Of a stretch of DNA of 64,000 bases, positions 54,279 through 62,790 are shown piece after piece (position 1 is the stretch's first letter; every line of letters starts with the position of its first letter). The stretch spans positions 39,884 through 103,883 of the forward strand of contig DATAXP010000154.1 of NCBI GenBank assembly GCA_036272935.1. Direction: 5' to 3'. Source of the DNA: DATAXP01 sp036272935. GTDB taxonomy: Bacteria > Planctomycetota > Planctomycetia > Pirellulales > PNKZ01. A model generated the notes under the pieces. The model saw nothing but the letters and a program-made list of their open reading frames with translations. It made no database searches and was not told the DNA's origin. Both the position numbers and the translations under genes were made by a program.

Positions 54279-55162
54279 GTAGCACTGCTCACGTTCGACC
54301 GCTCGGACGTCCAAAGCTCGATACGCTTGCCAAGCAAAGCACTAAGGCGTTCGACGTCTGCCCGAAAGTAAACGTCGAACAATTCGCGACCCAGGCGAGG
54401 ATCGAGCTTGTCGGAGCCGCGCCAGTAATCAGGATCGAGCCGGCGCGCGAGCCAAGTTAGCCCGAGTCGCTGTGCCCGGTAAGCGCGAAGATTCATTCCA
54501 TTTCGACCCGGTCGCATAGGAGTGGCGTCGATACCGTCGAGTTCGGCCAAGCCGAGAGTGCGCAACATTTGATTGACGAACCGCGTTTCGCGCTCAAGCA
54601 TGTCCTCAAAAAACAAGACCTCCACCCGCTCAGCACCGAAGATGCTGCGGTAGCGCTCGACTTGCTCGCTGTAGGTGCTGGCGCCAACGTAGTCGAATCC
54701 CCACCAGTAGCCTTGCGACATTCGCTCAGCCGACGCAGCGAGTGCGTCGCCAAAGCTCAGCGGCTCCAAGCCGTCGCGAACATGATGGGTGTAGTTTGCG
54801 TATGCGCGGTGGACCGGATGCCGGAGCACAATGAATATCTGGCAGTTTGGATTGGCCGCGTGGATGCGAGCCGCCGCGCTAGGAAAGTACAGATAGGCGA
54901 CACAGATTTCGCCCGTCAGCGCATCGCTCGGCGAGCTTGCGAACAGCCCTTGGTACGCTTGCCAGGTGCGTATCACGTTGCCGCCGTTGTATTCTGCCCC
55001 GACGCCCTGGCAACGGGCGGTTTCTTCGAGCGTAAAAAAAAACGTCTCTTTCGGCTCCGTGAGGCGCACTCGCGGGTGTTGGCGCAGGTATTGATGGATC
55101 GAGGTCGTGCCTGCCTTGGCGGCACCCACGACTACGAAATCAGGAATGGACACTTCACTCAC
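54275..55162 (-). CDS. Sulfotransferase
   Basis: 295 residues from GTG 55162, which overlaps the upstream stop as GTGA. The PAPS 5'-phosphosulfate loop is VVGAAKAGTTSIHQYLRQHP, and the 3'-phosphate site is IVLRHPVHRAYANY. Transfers sulfate from PAPS to a hydroxyl, so the exopolysaccharide is probably sulfated, as expected for marine or planctomycete polysaccharides. The supply of PAPS is not encoded in this window. Confidence 0.93.
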   Translation of the reverse strand: MSEVSIPDFVVVGAAKAGTTSIHQYLRQHPRVRLTEPKETFFFTLEETARCQGVGAEYNGGNVIRTWQAYQGLFASSPSDALTGEICVAYLYFPSAAARIHAANPNCQIFIVLRHPVHRAYANYTHHVRDGLEPLSFGDALAASAERMSQGYWWGFDYVGASTYSEQVERYRSIFGAERVEVLFFEDMLERETRFVNQMLRTLGLAELDGIDATPMRPGRNGMNLRAYRAQRLGLTWLARRLDPDYWRGSDKLDPRLGRELFDVYFRADVERLSALLGKRIELWTSERSNVSSAT

Positions 55163-56229
55163 TCCGCGGCGTCGAGATGCGCCGAGAGCTTGGGCGCCAG
55201 CAAGTCGGCGACCAAGGCCTCGCCGCGCTGGTTCAAATGGTCGACGCAACGAAAATAGAACTCGCGCGCATCGGCGCCGTCCATCATTTCTAGCAGATCG
55301 ACGTAAGTGACGCTTGCCTTGTCAAAGCGCTCGCGAAGATGCCGCATCGGCGCCTGCCGATCGTGCTGCCGTCCGAGATCGGGAAAGCGCATTGTCAGCT
55401 CCGACCAACTTGCGTCGGTCACCTGCCACGGGCTCGGATAGATCACAGCGACAAACTTGCTTCCGGCGCCTTCGACGCGGCCGCGGAGCCGCGTCACGTA
55501 TTCGAGCAGCAAGTCGTAGTGTTTCTTCCAGGGGGGCGAAAGGTGCGTCTGGTAGCACTCGAACATCGCCATGCCGCCGTACATGTCCGGCCAGGTGGGG
55601 TACGGACTTGCCGCCAGGCCAAGGCCGTAGGCCAGCGCTTTCACGCGCCGCTGTGCGCGGAGTTGCGATTGCAATCCTTCCATCAGCGAGTCAGGTTGTC
55701 CGACAGTACCGGCATTCTTCAGCTCGCCGGTGCGTTGGCTTGCCAATGGCGCGAGCCGGTATTCGTCGAGAATGTTCTGGTCTAGCTCGTCGTTGTCGAT
55801 TGAGGGCTGATTTTCGCCCGCAAACATGCGAGTCGGGTTCTCGATCAGATCGTTGTGGGCGTAGATCACAAGGACCACGGCGGTCGCTTGGAATTGTCGG
55901 CCGTATATCTGATACGCGCGGTACTGCTCGCGCTGGCACCATCCGCCGCAGGCGATCGCAATCGTCTGGGCAGAAAGCCGTGGTCCGATCAAGTGTGGGA
56001 ACGTGTCTTCCTGAGGACAGCGGATGGCCGCGACGACCGAATCGCCCAGCCAAACGATGCGGCGGACATCACAGCGCAGATCGTGCTCTCCATCCCGAAA
56101 TCCGAGGCTGTTCGTCACGACGACCGAATCCCATTCGGGTCCGAGCAGGCGGACCTCGGTCTGTGGCGACATCACGCTGCCGAGCACCGGATGGTCGGCA
56201 CGGATTTCCGGATAGAACACCTTAGACAT
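55159..56229 (-). CDS. SGNH/GDSL-type hydrolase-like protein
   Basis: 356 residues from ATG 56229. Catalytic-block-like VWLGDSVVAAI (S64) at the N-terminus, an Asn-containing AHNDLIENP in the middle and CVDHLNQRGEALV near the end fit the SGNH fold, in which Ser, Asn/Gly and His form the active site. No signal peptide is seen. It may add or remove acyl groups on the polysaccharide. Overlaps wzt by 8 nt and the sulfotransferase by 4 nt. Confidence 0.72.
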   Translation of the reverse strand: MSKVFYPEIRADHPVLGSVMSPQTEVRLLGPEWDSVVVTNSLGFRDGEHDLRCDVRRIVWLGDSVVAAIRCPQEDTFPHLIGPRLSAQTIAIACGGWCQREQYRAYQIYGRQFQATAVVLVIYAHNDLIENPTRMFAGENQPSIDNDELDQNILDEYRLAPLASQRTGELKNAGTVGQPDSLMEGLQSQLRAQRRVKALAYGLGLAASPYPTWPDMYGGMAMFECYQTHLSPPWKKHYDLLLEYVTRLRGRVEGAGSKFVAVIYPSPWQVTDASWSELTMRFPDLGRQHDRQAPMRHLRERFDKASVTYVDLLEMMDGADAREFYFRCVDHLNQRGEALVADLLAPKLSAHLDAAE

Positions 56230-57532
56230 TCGTAAATATCTCCATGGAAACTGACGCCGCGCTAACCGCGGGACGCGGTAGGACAAGTGATCCCCACGTG
56301 TCGGGCCAAGCGACAATCGAATCGCCGTCACTGCCGAAGCTCGCCACCTGAAAGGCAGGAAATCCGAGGATAATGTCGTTGTCGTGGCGGCCGCTCGACA
56401 GATTACCACGACCGATGCTCACGCCCAAGGTGTAATGTCCTGGCGCCAAGTTGAAAGGGGGCAGGACGATCTCGATCTCGAGCGTAACGCCGGCGCGTGC
56501 ATCAAATGTATCCCGCGAGAATTGCGTCCCGACCGGAGTTCCGGTGTCGGTGAATACGCCGGTTCCAATGCTCAGCTCGCGGGCGTTGATCGTGCAATGC
56601 ACTTGGGCCACGAACCGCAGCGGCTCGTTGTACAGAAACACGCCCTGGCCCGTCGCACCCGCGGCGCTCTGCGGCATCTGCTTGATTGAAATGAAGTGGA
56701 TTTCTGTGCCGAGTCCGCCAACGCGAAACGGCGACGGGTCGACGCGATCTTGTTCGACGTTCCCACGGTAGTACGTGTGAATCACCTCGCGTGCCGGTCC
56801 GATCTCGACCACCTTGCCGGACACCAACAAGACGGCGCGCCGGCACAACTGACTGATAGCCCCCATGTTATGGCTTACAAACAGCACCGTTCGCCCTTCA
56901 TGAGCTGTAACGTCTTCCATCTTGCCCAGGCACTTCTTTTGGAACTGGGCGTCGCCGACGGCGAGGACTTCGTCGACGATCAGGATTTCCGGTTCGAGGT
57001 GGGCGGCCACCGCGAATGCCAGCCGCATGTACATCCCGCTGCTGTAATGTTTGACCTGCGTGTCGAGGAACTGTTCGATCTCGGCGAAGGCGACGATCTC
57101 GTCGAATTTGCGCTTGATCTCAGCGCGGCTCATGCCGAGGATCGCGCCGTTGAGGTAAATGTTTTCCCGACCCGTTAGCTCGGGATGGAAGCCGGTGCCC
57201 ACTTCCAGCAGGCTGGCGACGCGCCCCCACAGTTGCACGCGGCCGCGCGTGGGCTCGGTGATGCGCGACAGCACCTTGAGCAGCGTGCTCTTGCCGGCTC
57301 CGTTGCGGCCGATGATGCCGATCGCCTCGCCACGTTCGACCTCGAACGACACGTCGTCGAGCGCCCAGAATTGTTCTTCCTCGGGCGCTCGCCCGGCGAG
57401 CCGCCGCAGTCGCTCCACCGGTGCGTACGCCATGCCGGCCAGCGCCTCGCGGAACGAGCCCGCACGCCGCTGAGCCGCGCCGATCTGGTAGCGCTTGCCG
57501 AGATGCTCGACGCGCACGATGGGGTGGCTCAT
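56222..57532 (-). CDS. wzt: ABC transporter ATPase for polysaccharide export (Wzt)
   Basis: 436 residues from ATG 57532, overlapping the WD40 gene by 4 nt. Walker A GRNGAGKST, signature YSSGMYMRLAFA, Walker B ILIVDEVLAVGD, H-loop SHNMG. The C-terminal ~170 residues, after KVVEIGPAREVIHTYY, form a Wzt-type beta-sandwich that in O-antigen systems recognises the chain end of the polysaccharide. It powers export of the undecaprenyl-linked polymer across the inner membrane together with the permease. Confidence 0.94.
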   Translation of the reverse strand: MSHPIVRVEHLGKRYQIGAAQRRAGSFREALAGMAYAPVERLRRLAGRAPEEEQFWALDDVSFEVERGEAIGIIGRNGAGKSTLLKVLSRITEPTRGRVQLWGRVASLLEVGTGFHPELTGRENIYLNGAILGMSRAEIKRKFDEIVAFAEIEQFLDTQVKHYSSGMYMRLAFAVAAHLEPEILIVDEVLAVGDAQFQKKCLGKMEDVTAHEGRTVLFVSHNMGAISQLCRRAVLLVSGKVVEIGPAREVIHTYYRGNVEQDRVDPSPFRVGGLGTEIHFISIKQMPQSAAGATGQGVFLYNEPLRFVAQVHCTINARELSIGTGVFTDTGTPVGTQFSRDTFDARAGVTLEIEIVLPPFNLAPGHYTLGVSIGRGNLSSGRHDNDIILGFPAFQVASFGSDGDSIVAWPDTWGSLVLPRPAVSAASVSMEIFTNV

Positions 57533-58680
57533 GTTCGCCGTACGATCCGATGACGGAGCGACCAGATCATCGCGATACCCGCGGCGATGACCAGCAGGAA
57601 CTTGCTCCAACGCACCACACGTCGAAAGCTGTACAGCCGCAACGGCTCGACGAGCGTTTGCAGCTTGTCGCCGGTGGCGTAGTCGTAGATCGAGAGGCTG
57701 GTCGACGTGACCATCGCCACGCGGCTTCCGTCGGGAGAGAACACCAGGCGCTCGACGCGCCCGTCGGCGGCAAACTCACGGTCGAAGTCCAAATATCCCG
57801 CGTCGGAAATGTTCCAGACGTTGATTCTGCCCTGCATGTTTGTCGCGAGCACCGACTTGCCGTCCGGCGTGAAGGCGACGCGAAACAGCTCGGGAACCGC
57901 GAACGGCACACCCAGCTCGCGACCGTCGGCAAGGTTCCAAACGCTCAGGCGGCCCATTCTGCCGCTGGCTCGCCCGCAGGCTGCCACCATCCGGCAGTCG
58001 GGCGACATGGCCACTTCGTGCACCAAGACCATGGTGTCGTCCTGATCGAACAAGAATTCGCGACGCACTGAATCCCAGACGTTGACCCGGCGGGTGCTTG
58101 CCGGGGACCCATAGACAAGAAAGCGACCATCAGGCGCGCGACACAAGTGGCTCGCTGCGTCTGCCGGGAGGTCGATGCGCTCGAGTGTTTGCCCGGTTTC
58201 GAGATCGTACCGCGCGACGCTCCCCTTGAGCACGGCAACGGCGACGTTCGGGCTGGCACATTCGACATCGCCGACATAGCCACCGGGAATGTCGACGGTC
58301 CGTTCACAGATTGCTGTATCGGGGTTCCAAATATCAATGCGCGCCGATTTCACGGTCCAGGAACCTTTGAGGAAGCCGTGCGCGCCGGTGATGATGCGGT
58401 TGCCCTCGCCGGTGAATCGCACCGACACCGGCACGTGGCGCGGCAAGGAGAAAACCTTCGGCAGTTCGGCGCCGGCGAGCTTCCAGAAATACACCGCGTT
58501 GTATTCACTGGCGGTCGCCAGGTCTTTACCGTCGGGCGAGAATGCCATGTCGACCACCGCTTCGCCGGCGGCGGTCCGGGTTTCAATGGCCAGTTGGATG
58601 AGTTGCAGTCCGCCGACGCCGGCCAGCACTCCCGCAGCAACGGCCCGCCAAACCCAATTCGCCAACGTTCGATGGTTCAT
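57529..58680 (-). CDS. Membrane-anchored WD40-repeat protein
   Basis: 383 residues. An N-terminal membrane segment (about 10-33) and a C-terminal one (LLVIAAGIAMIWSL, about 360-375) flank a propeller with WD-type blades: VDMAFSPDGKDLATASEY, then RVAFTPDGKSVLATNM, then RLVFSPDGSRVAMVTS. It lies between the genes for the ABC permease and ATPase, so it is likely to be made at the same level. The propeller may bind the exporter or the polymer. No such protein is part of known Wzm/Wzt systems. Confidence 0.85.
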   Translation of the reverse strand: MNHRTLANWVWRAVAAGVLAGVGGLQLIQLAIETRTAAGEAVVDMAFSPDGKDLATASEYNAVYFWKLAGAELPKVFSLPRHVPVSVRFTGEGNRIITGAHGFLKGSWTVKSARIDIWNPDTAICERTVDIPGGYVGDVECASPNVAVAVLKGSVARYDLETGQTLERIDLPADAASHLCRAPDGRFLVYGSPASTRRVNVWDSVRREFLFDQDDTMVLVHEVAMSPDCRMVAACGRASGRMGRLSVWNLADGRELGVPFAVPELFRVAFTPDGKSVLATNMQGRINVWNISDAGYLDFDREFAADGRVERLVFSPDGSRVAMVTSTSLSIYDYATGDKLQTLVEPLRLYSFRRVVRWSKFLLVIAAGIAMIWSLRHRIVRRT

Positions 58681-58683
58681 GCG

Positions 58684-59538
58684 CTAAACAATATCGGCAA
58701 ACCGCCGCTCGGCGCGGGCAAAATAGGCGATGCCGATCCAGAACACGGCCAGTGCCGAGATCGACGACAGCGCCAAGCAGCCGACCTCGAGCGGTTCGTC
58801 GAGCAGCGCCACGCGGAAACCGTGAATCAGCCCGGCCATCGGATTGATCGAGTAAGCCAGCCGCCATTGCTCGGGAACGATGTCGAGCGGGTAAGCCACC
58901 GGGCTGGCGAACATCCAAATCTGCAGCAGAAATGTCAGCACGTGCCGTAGGTCGCGATACGCCACCAATAGCGCGGCCATCCATGCGCCAATCCCCAATG
59001 CCGCGCACCACAGCAGCACAAACAGCACCGGCAGCAGCACCAGCCAGACCGACGGGACGACGCCGTACCAGATCATGAGCGCCGCCATGACGGCCGACGA
59101 AATGAGCAGATCGATCGTTGACGTCGCCACCGATGAGCAGGGAATCAGCAGGCGTGGAAAGTACACCTTGGCGATTAAGCCGGAGTTGCCCACCAGGCTG
59201 TTGGCCGACTGCGAAACAGCCGAGGCGAAGAATGTCCACGGCAACAGCCCGGCATAGACGAAGACGGGGTAAGCGATCGTCACGTTGCGATCGAGCCCGC
59301 CGAGTCGACCGAAGAAGACGGTGAACACGATCATCGTCGTCACCGGTTGCAGCACCGCCCAGGCGGCGCCGAGCACCGTTTGCTTGTAGCGAACCTTGAT
59401 GTCGCGCCAGGCGAGGAAATATAGCAGTTCGCGGTATCGCCATAGTTCGCCCCAGGCGATGACCGACGCGCCGCGGCGCGGCTCGAGCACCAGCAGCGGG
59501 GCGGAGGGCTCGTCGGCGTTGCTTAACGATGACGGCAT
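58684..59538 (-). CDS. wzm: ABC-2 type permease for polysaccharide export (Wzm)
   Basis: 284 residues with six membrane helices. LLYFLAWRDIKVRYKQTVLG at the N-terminus and the later AYPLDIVPEQWR are typical of the RfbD/KpsM-type permease of polysaccharide and polyol-phosphate exporters. It forms the channel dimer with Wzt. The WD40 gene starts 3 nt after its stop. Confidence 0.93.
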   Translation of the reverse strand: MPSSLSNADEPSAPLLVLEPRRGASVIAWGELWRYRELLYFLAWRDIKVRYKQTVLGAAWAVLQPVTTMIVFTVFFGRLGGLDRNVTIAYPVFVYAGLLPWTFFASAVSQSANSLVGNSGLIAKVYFPRLLIPCSSVATSTIDLLISSAVMAALMIWYGVVPSVWLVLLPVLFVLLWCAALGIGAWMAALLVAYRDLRHVLTFLLQIWMFASPVAYPLDIVPEQWRLAYSINPMAGLIHGFRVALLDEPLEVGCLALSSISALAVFWIGIAYFARAERRFADIV

Positions 59539-59565
59539 GGCGAAAGGATTGACGGCGAGCTGGCC

Positions 59566-60576
59566 TTATGCCGAAGGCTGCTTGGCGACGTGCATGGGCT
59601 CCGCGGCCGCGGAAGCCGGCGCCGAAGCGGCAGACAGCTCGTCGCGATGTCGTTCGTACCAGGCGATCGTTTCGATCAACCCGTCGCGTAGCGGCGTCTC
59701 GGCCGCGAAGCCAAACGCCTGGCGAGCGCGCGAGGTGTCGAGCCGGCGCCGTGGCTGACCATCGGGCTTTGTTGGATCAAATTGCAGCGTGCCGCGGTAG
59801 CCGCACAGGTCGCAGATCAGTTGTGCTACGTCGCGAATCGAAGTTTCCTGGCCCGAGGCGATGTTCACTGGCTCCGGTTCATCATACACGTCGGTGGCCA
59901 GGACGATCGCAGCGGCGGCATCGCGGACGAACAAGAACTCGCGCGAGGCATTGCCGGAACCCCACACATCGATCGACGGCCGACCGGCGTCGCGCGCGTC
60001 GATCACCTTGCGGATCAACGCCGGAAGCACATGGCTCGAAGCGGGGTCGAAATTATCGCGCGGCCCATACAGGTTCACCGGCAGCAGCGTGATGGCATTG
60101 AAGCCGTACTGCTGGCGATAAGCCTGCGCCTGGACCAGCAACATCCGCTTGGCCAATCCGTAGGGGGCGTTGGTTTCTTCGGGATAGCCGTTCCACAAAT
60201 CATCCTCGCGAAACGGAACGGGCGTGAACTTGGGATACGAGCAGGCGGTTCCCAGGCCGATGAACTTTTCGACGCCCGCCAGTCGTGCTTCCTCCATGAG
60301 CTGAATGCCCATGATGGCGTTGTCGTAGAAGAACCGGCCCGGGTTGGCGCGGTTGGCGTTGATCCCGCCGACGACCGCCGCCAGGTGGACGATAATCTGC
60401 GGCCGAGCATCGCCGAGCATCCGGAGGATGTCTTCGCGGCGCCGCAAATCGTACTCGGCACTGCGGGGCACGAAGATGTCGCCGGCGCCGAGCCGTTCGA
60501 GCGCGGCGCATACCGGCCGGCCAAGGAACCCAGCCCCGCCGGTCACGACAATCCGTCGCGATTCAACAAAGCTCAT
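59566..60576 (-). CDS. fcl: GDP-L-fucose synthase
   Basis: 336 residues from ATG 60576. Extended SDR. TGGAGFLG (12-19) binds NADP; HLAAVVGGINANRANP is the family's substrate region; catalytic C112 and the Y139-x3-K143 pair in GTACSYP and APYGLAKR. It converts GDP-4-keto-6-deoxymannose to GDP-L-fucose by epimerisation and reduction. The gmd partner enzyme is not in the window, so it must be elsewhere. Overlaps the upstream transferase by 14 nt. Confidence 0.93.
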   Translation of the reverse strand: MSFVESRRIVVTGGAGFLGRPVCAALERLGAGDIFVPRSAEYDLRRREDILRMLGDARPQIIVHLAAVVGGINANRANPGRFFYDNAIMGIQLMEEARLAGVEKFIGLGTACSYPKFTPVPFREDDLWNGYPEETNAPYGLAKRMLLVQAQAYRQQYGFNAITLLPVNLYGPRDNFDPASSHVLPALIRKVIDARDAGRPSIDVWGSGNASREFLFVRDAAAAIVLATDVYDEPEPVNIASGQETSIRDVAQLICDLCGYRGTLQFDPTKPDGQPRRRLDTSRARQAFGFAAETPLRDGLIETIAWYERHRDELSAASAPASAAAEPMHVAKQPSA

Positions 60577-61999
60577 GAACCGTTTCCTCGGCGTGCACAC
60601 CATTGGCCTGCGACGCGAACGCACCGGGCACGGAGTCGCCATTTGCGGTGCTCGTGTTGCCGCATGACGATTCGAGCGGCAGATCGGACGACGACGCGGC
60701 AGGGGGCGCTCCGGACAGCGCAGCAATCAACTCGCCGAACCGCCGGGTGACGAGCGCACGATCGTACTGCTCGACGGCCAGCGCACGGCCACGGGAACCC
60801 ATCTCGATCAGTTCTGCACGGTGATCGGCGCACCAGGCAATCGCTTCGGCCAGCGCAGCCGGGTTGGCCGGCGGCACCACGACACCGCAGTTGTACCGCT
60901 GGGCGATTTGGGCCAGATCGCTCGAGGCCGGGGCGACGGCCAGCAGCGGTCGAGCCGAGGCGAGTACGCCGTACAACTTGCTGGGCATGAGGAAGCCTGT
61001 GACGCGCTCGTCCAACGGCACGATTTGCACATCGGCCGCGCCCAAGCTTTCGGCCAGCCGGTGTTTCGGCTGATACGGCAGGAAGACAATGTTCTTCAGA
61101 CCGCCCTGGCTTGCTTGTCGGAGCAGCTCGCTTTTTTTCACCCCTTCACCGACGATCAAAAAGCGAATGTCGTCGCGATCGGCGAGCCGGGCCGCCGCTT
61201 CGATCACGTCTTCGAGCCGCTGGCACAGGCCGACATTTCCCGAATACATCACCACCAGCCGCGCGTCGCCAGCGTGCTCTTCGCGGATGCGATTGGCGCC
61301 CGTCCAAGGCTGCACGCGTCGGGTGTCGACCCAGTTGGGAATGGTGACGATCCGATCGACCGCCACTCCGGCGTCGATCAACAGTTGCCGCATCTCATCG
61401 CTGATCACGACCACGCGATCGGCACGGCGATGCACGTTGAAGAACAATCGCCTGAGCAGGATCGTCGAGCGGCCGGGCCGCAAGGCTCCCACGGCGACCG
61501 CAACGTCGGGATACACATCTTGCAGGTAGACGACCAGCGCGCAGCCGAACCAATGCCGCAGAAACGCGCCCAGCAGGCACAGCCATGGTGGATCGGTTTC
61601 GGCAACGATGATGTCGGGGCGCGGCAGTCGCAGCGCCGCAGCCCAAGCCGACACGCTGTACGTGAGCAGGTTTACGGCCTTGCCGATGAACGACCGCTTC
61701 GAGAACCGCGTGTTCCAGACGCGCCGAATGGTTACGCCGTTCCGATGATCGAGGCCAGCAGGCCGATAGTGCTGCTGTTCGGGATTCTGATTGGGCTGTC
61801 CGGCGAGCACGGTGACGTCGATCGAGCCGGCCAGGTCTTCGCAAAGCTCGGTGAGCAGTTGGCCGGTCGCCTCGACGTCGGGCCAGTACGAGCGGTTCAG
61901 GAACAACACGCGCGGCCGCCGCGGCTGCGCGCGCGTCGAATGAAGTGCGCCGGAGTGCTCGGTGGCCGAACGGCTGCCTGGTGCCGTCGAATGGTTCAA
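60563..61999 (-). CDS. Family 4 glycosyltransferase (WbuB-like)
   Basis: 478 residues if TTG 61999 is the start; it overlaps the nusG-like stop as TTGA, while the open frame runs on over the NusG gene. The conserved part begins at RVLFLNRSYWPDVEATGQ. Donor half SGNVGLCQRLEDVIEAA and PSKLYGVLASARPLLAVAP, typical of the WbuB group that transfers N-acetyl-fucosamine. The C-terminal ~50 residues are low-complexity and probably not structured. Confidence 0.85.
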   Translation of the reverse strand: MNHSTAPGSRSATEHSGALHSTRAQPRRPRVLFLNRSYWPDVEATGQLLTELCEDLAGSIDVTVLAGQPNQNPEQQHYRPAGLDHRNGVTIRRVWNTRFSKRSFIGKAVNLLTYSVSAWAAALRLPRPDIIVAETDPPWLCLLGAFLRHWFGCALVVYLQDVYPDVAVAVGALRPGRSTILLRRLFFNVHRRADRVVVISDEMRQLLIDAGVAVDRIVTIPNWVDTRRVQPWTGANRIREEHAGDARLVVMYSGNVGLCQRLEDVIEAAARLADRDDIRFLIVGEGVKKSELLRQASQGGLKNIVFLPYQPKHRLAESLGAADVQIVPLDERVTGFLMPSKLYGVLASARPLLAVAPASSDLAQIAQRYNCGVVVPPANPAALAEAIAWCADHRAELIEMGSRGRALAVEQYDRALVTRRFGELIAALSGAPPAASSSDLPLESSCGNTSTANGDSVPGAFASQANGVHAEETVHELC

Positions 62000-62556
62000 T
62001 CGAGTCGCTCCACCTGGCAATCGTCGAGCAACACGCTGGCGCCTTGCTGCAAGAAGTTCACGGCAACCAGCAAGTGGGCGCGCCCCTGACGGCGCTCGAT
62101 CACTCCTTCGAACCCGCGGAAGGCACCGGTCTTGACGCGAACCGGCGTCCCCGCTTGCAACCGGCCCTCGGGCGTCAACGGCACGCCGATGCCAATCAGC
62201 CGGTGAATCTGCCGCAAGTCGGCGGTGAGCTGCGGCTGGTCGGGAGCCAGCAGCGTTCGTGATACGCAACGGGTTTCGAGTGCCGCGCGTCGCTCGTCCT
62301 CGCCGCCAAGCATGAACACGTAGTTCGTGAACAAGGGAAGCTGCGACGTGCGCACGCGTCCCGACGGCGACCGATTTCGCTTCGGCACCAACGGACAGTA
62401 GAAGGCAATGCCGTCGAGCAGCAACCGGCGCATCAACTGCTTTTCATGCCTCGACAACGTGTAAAGGACCCACCACCGGTCGAGCGATGGCCGCGCTTCC
62501 GCCCGATCGAACAAGTCGCGGGGGTGCAGCTCGGTTTCGTGGGCAAGAATGGGCAT
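61996..62556 (-). CDS. Specialised NusG-family antiterminator (RfaH/UpxY/LoaP-like)
   Basis: 186 residues. The NGN domain (about 27-120) has RWWVLYTLSRHEKQLMRRLL and PLFTNYVFMLG, and the KOW region (about 135-165) has GTPVRVKTGAFRGFEGVI. NusG paralogs of this size at the head of polysaccharide operons bind RNA polymerase and suppress pausing and termination across long operons. It is the first gene of the run that ends at 28207 and probably regulates it. A housekeeping NusG would lie next to rplK, which is not the case here. Confidence 0.92.
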   Translation of the reverse strand: MPILAHETELHPRDLFDRAEARPSLDRWWVLYTLSRHEKQLMRRLLLDGIAFYCPLVPKRNRSPSGRVRTSQLPLFTNYVFMLGGEDERRAALETRCVSRTLLAPDQPQLTADLRQIHRLIGIGVPLTPEGRLQAGTPVRVKTGAFRGFEGVIERRQGRAHLLVAVNFLQQGASVLLDDCQVERLD

Positions 62557-62790
62557 CGATGTGCAACGCCTTCAATATTCTCGGTAACCGCAAGTCTTGT
62601 CAGTGTAATATTTTACAATGATTCATAGAGGCATGTTCGCGCGCACTCCGTTCCTCTGGGTGCCCAAGAGCACCTCGACGCTACCGTCATTCTACCACTG
62701 CTGCGCGCACCGGACGAGCAATCCAAAGGATGTGATTCACGCCGATGTGCGCGATCAATCGTGTTGCAACGGCTGGCTCGCCTGCCGCGG
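62557..62790. other. Leader and promoter region of the exopolysaccharide operon
   Basis: 234 bp between the WecA-like gene and the antiterminator. On the minus strand an extended -10 (TGGTAGAAT, 62697-62689) lies about 130 nt upstream of the antiterminator start; no -35 is obvious. A small hairpin (62659-62674, stem GGTGC/GCACC) and an AT-rich patch (about 62590-62625) follow. No ops/JUMPstart sequence was found. Confidence 0.4.
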
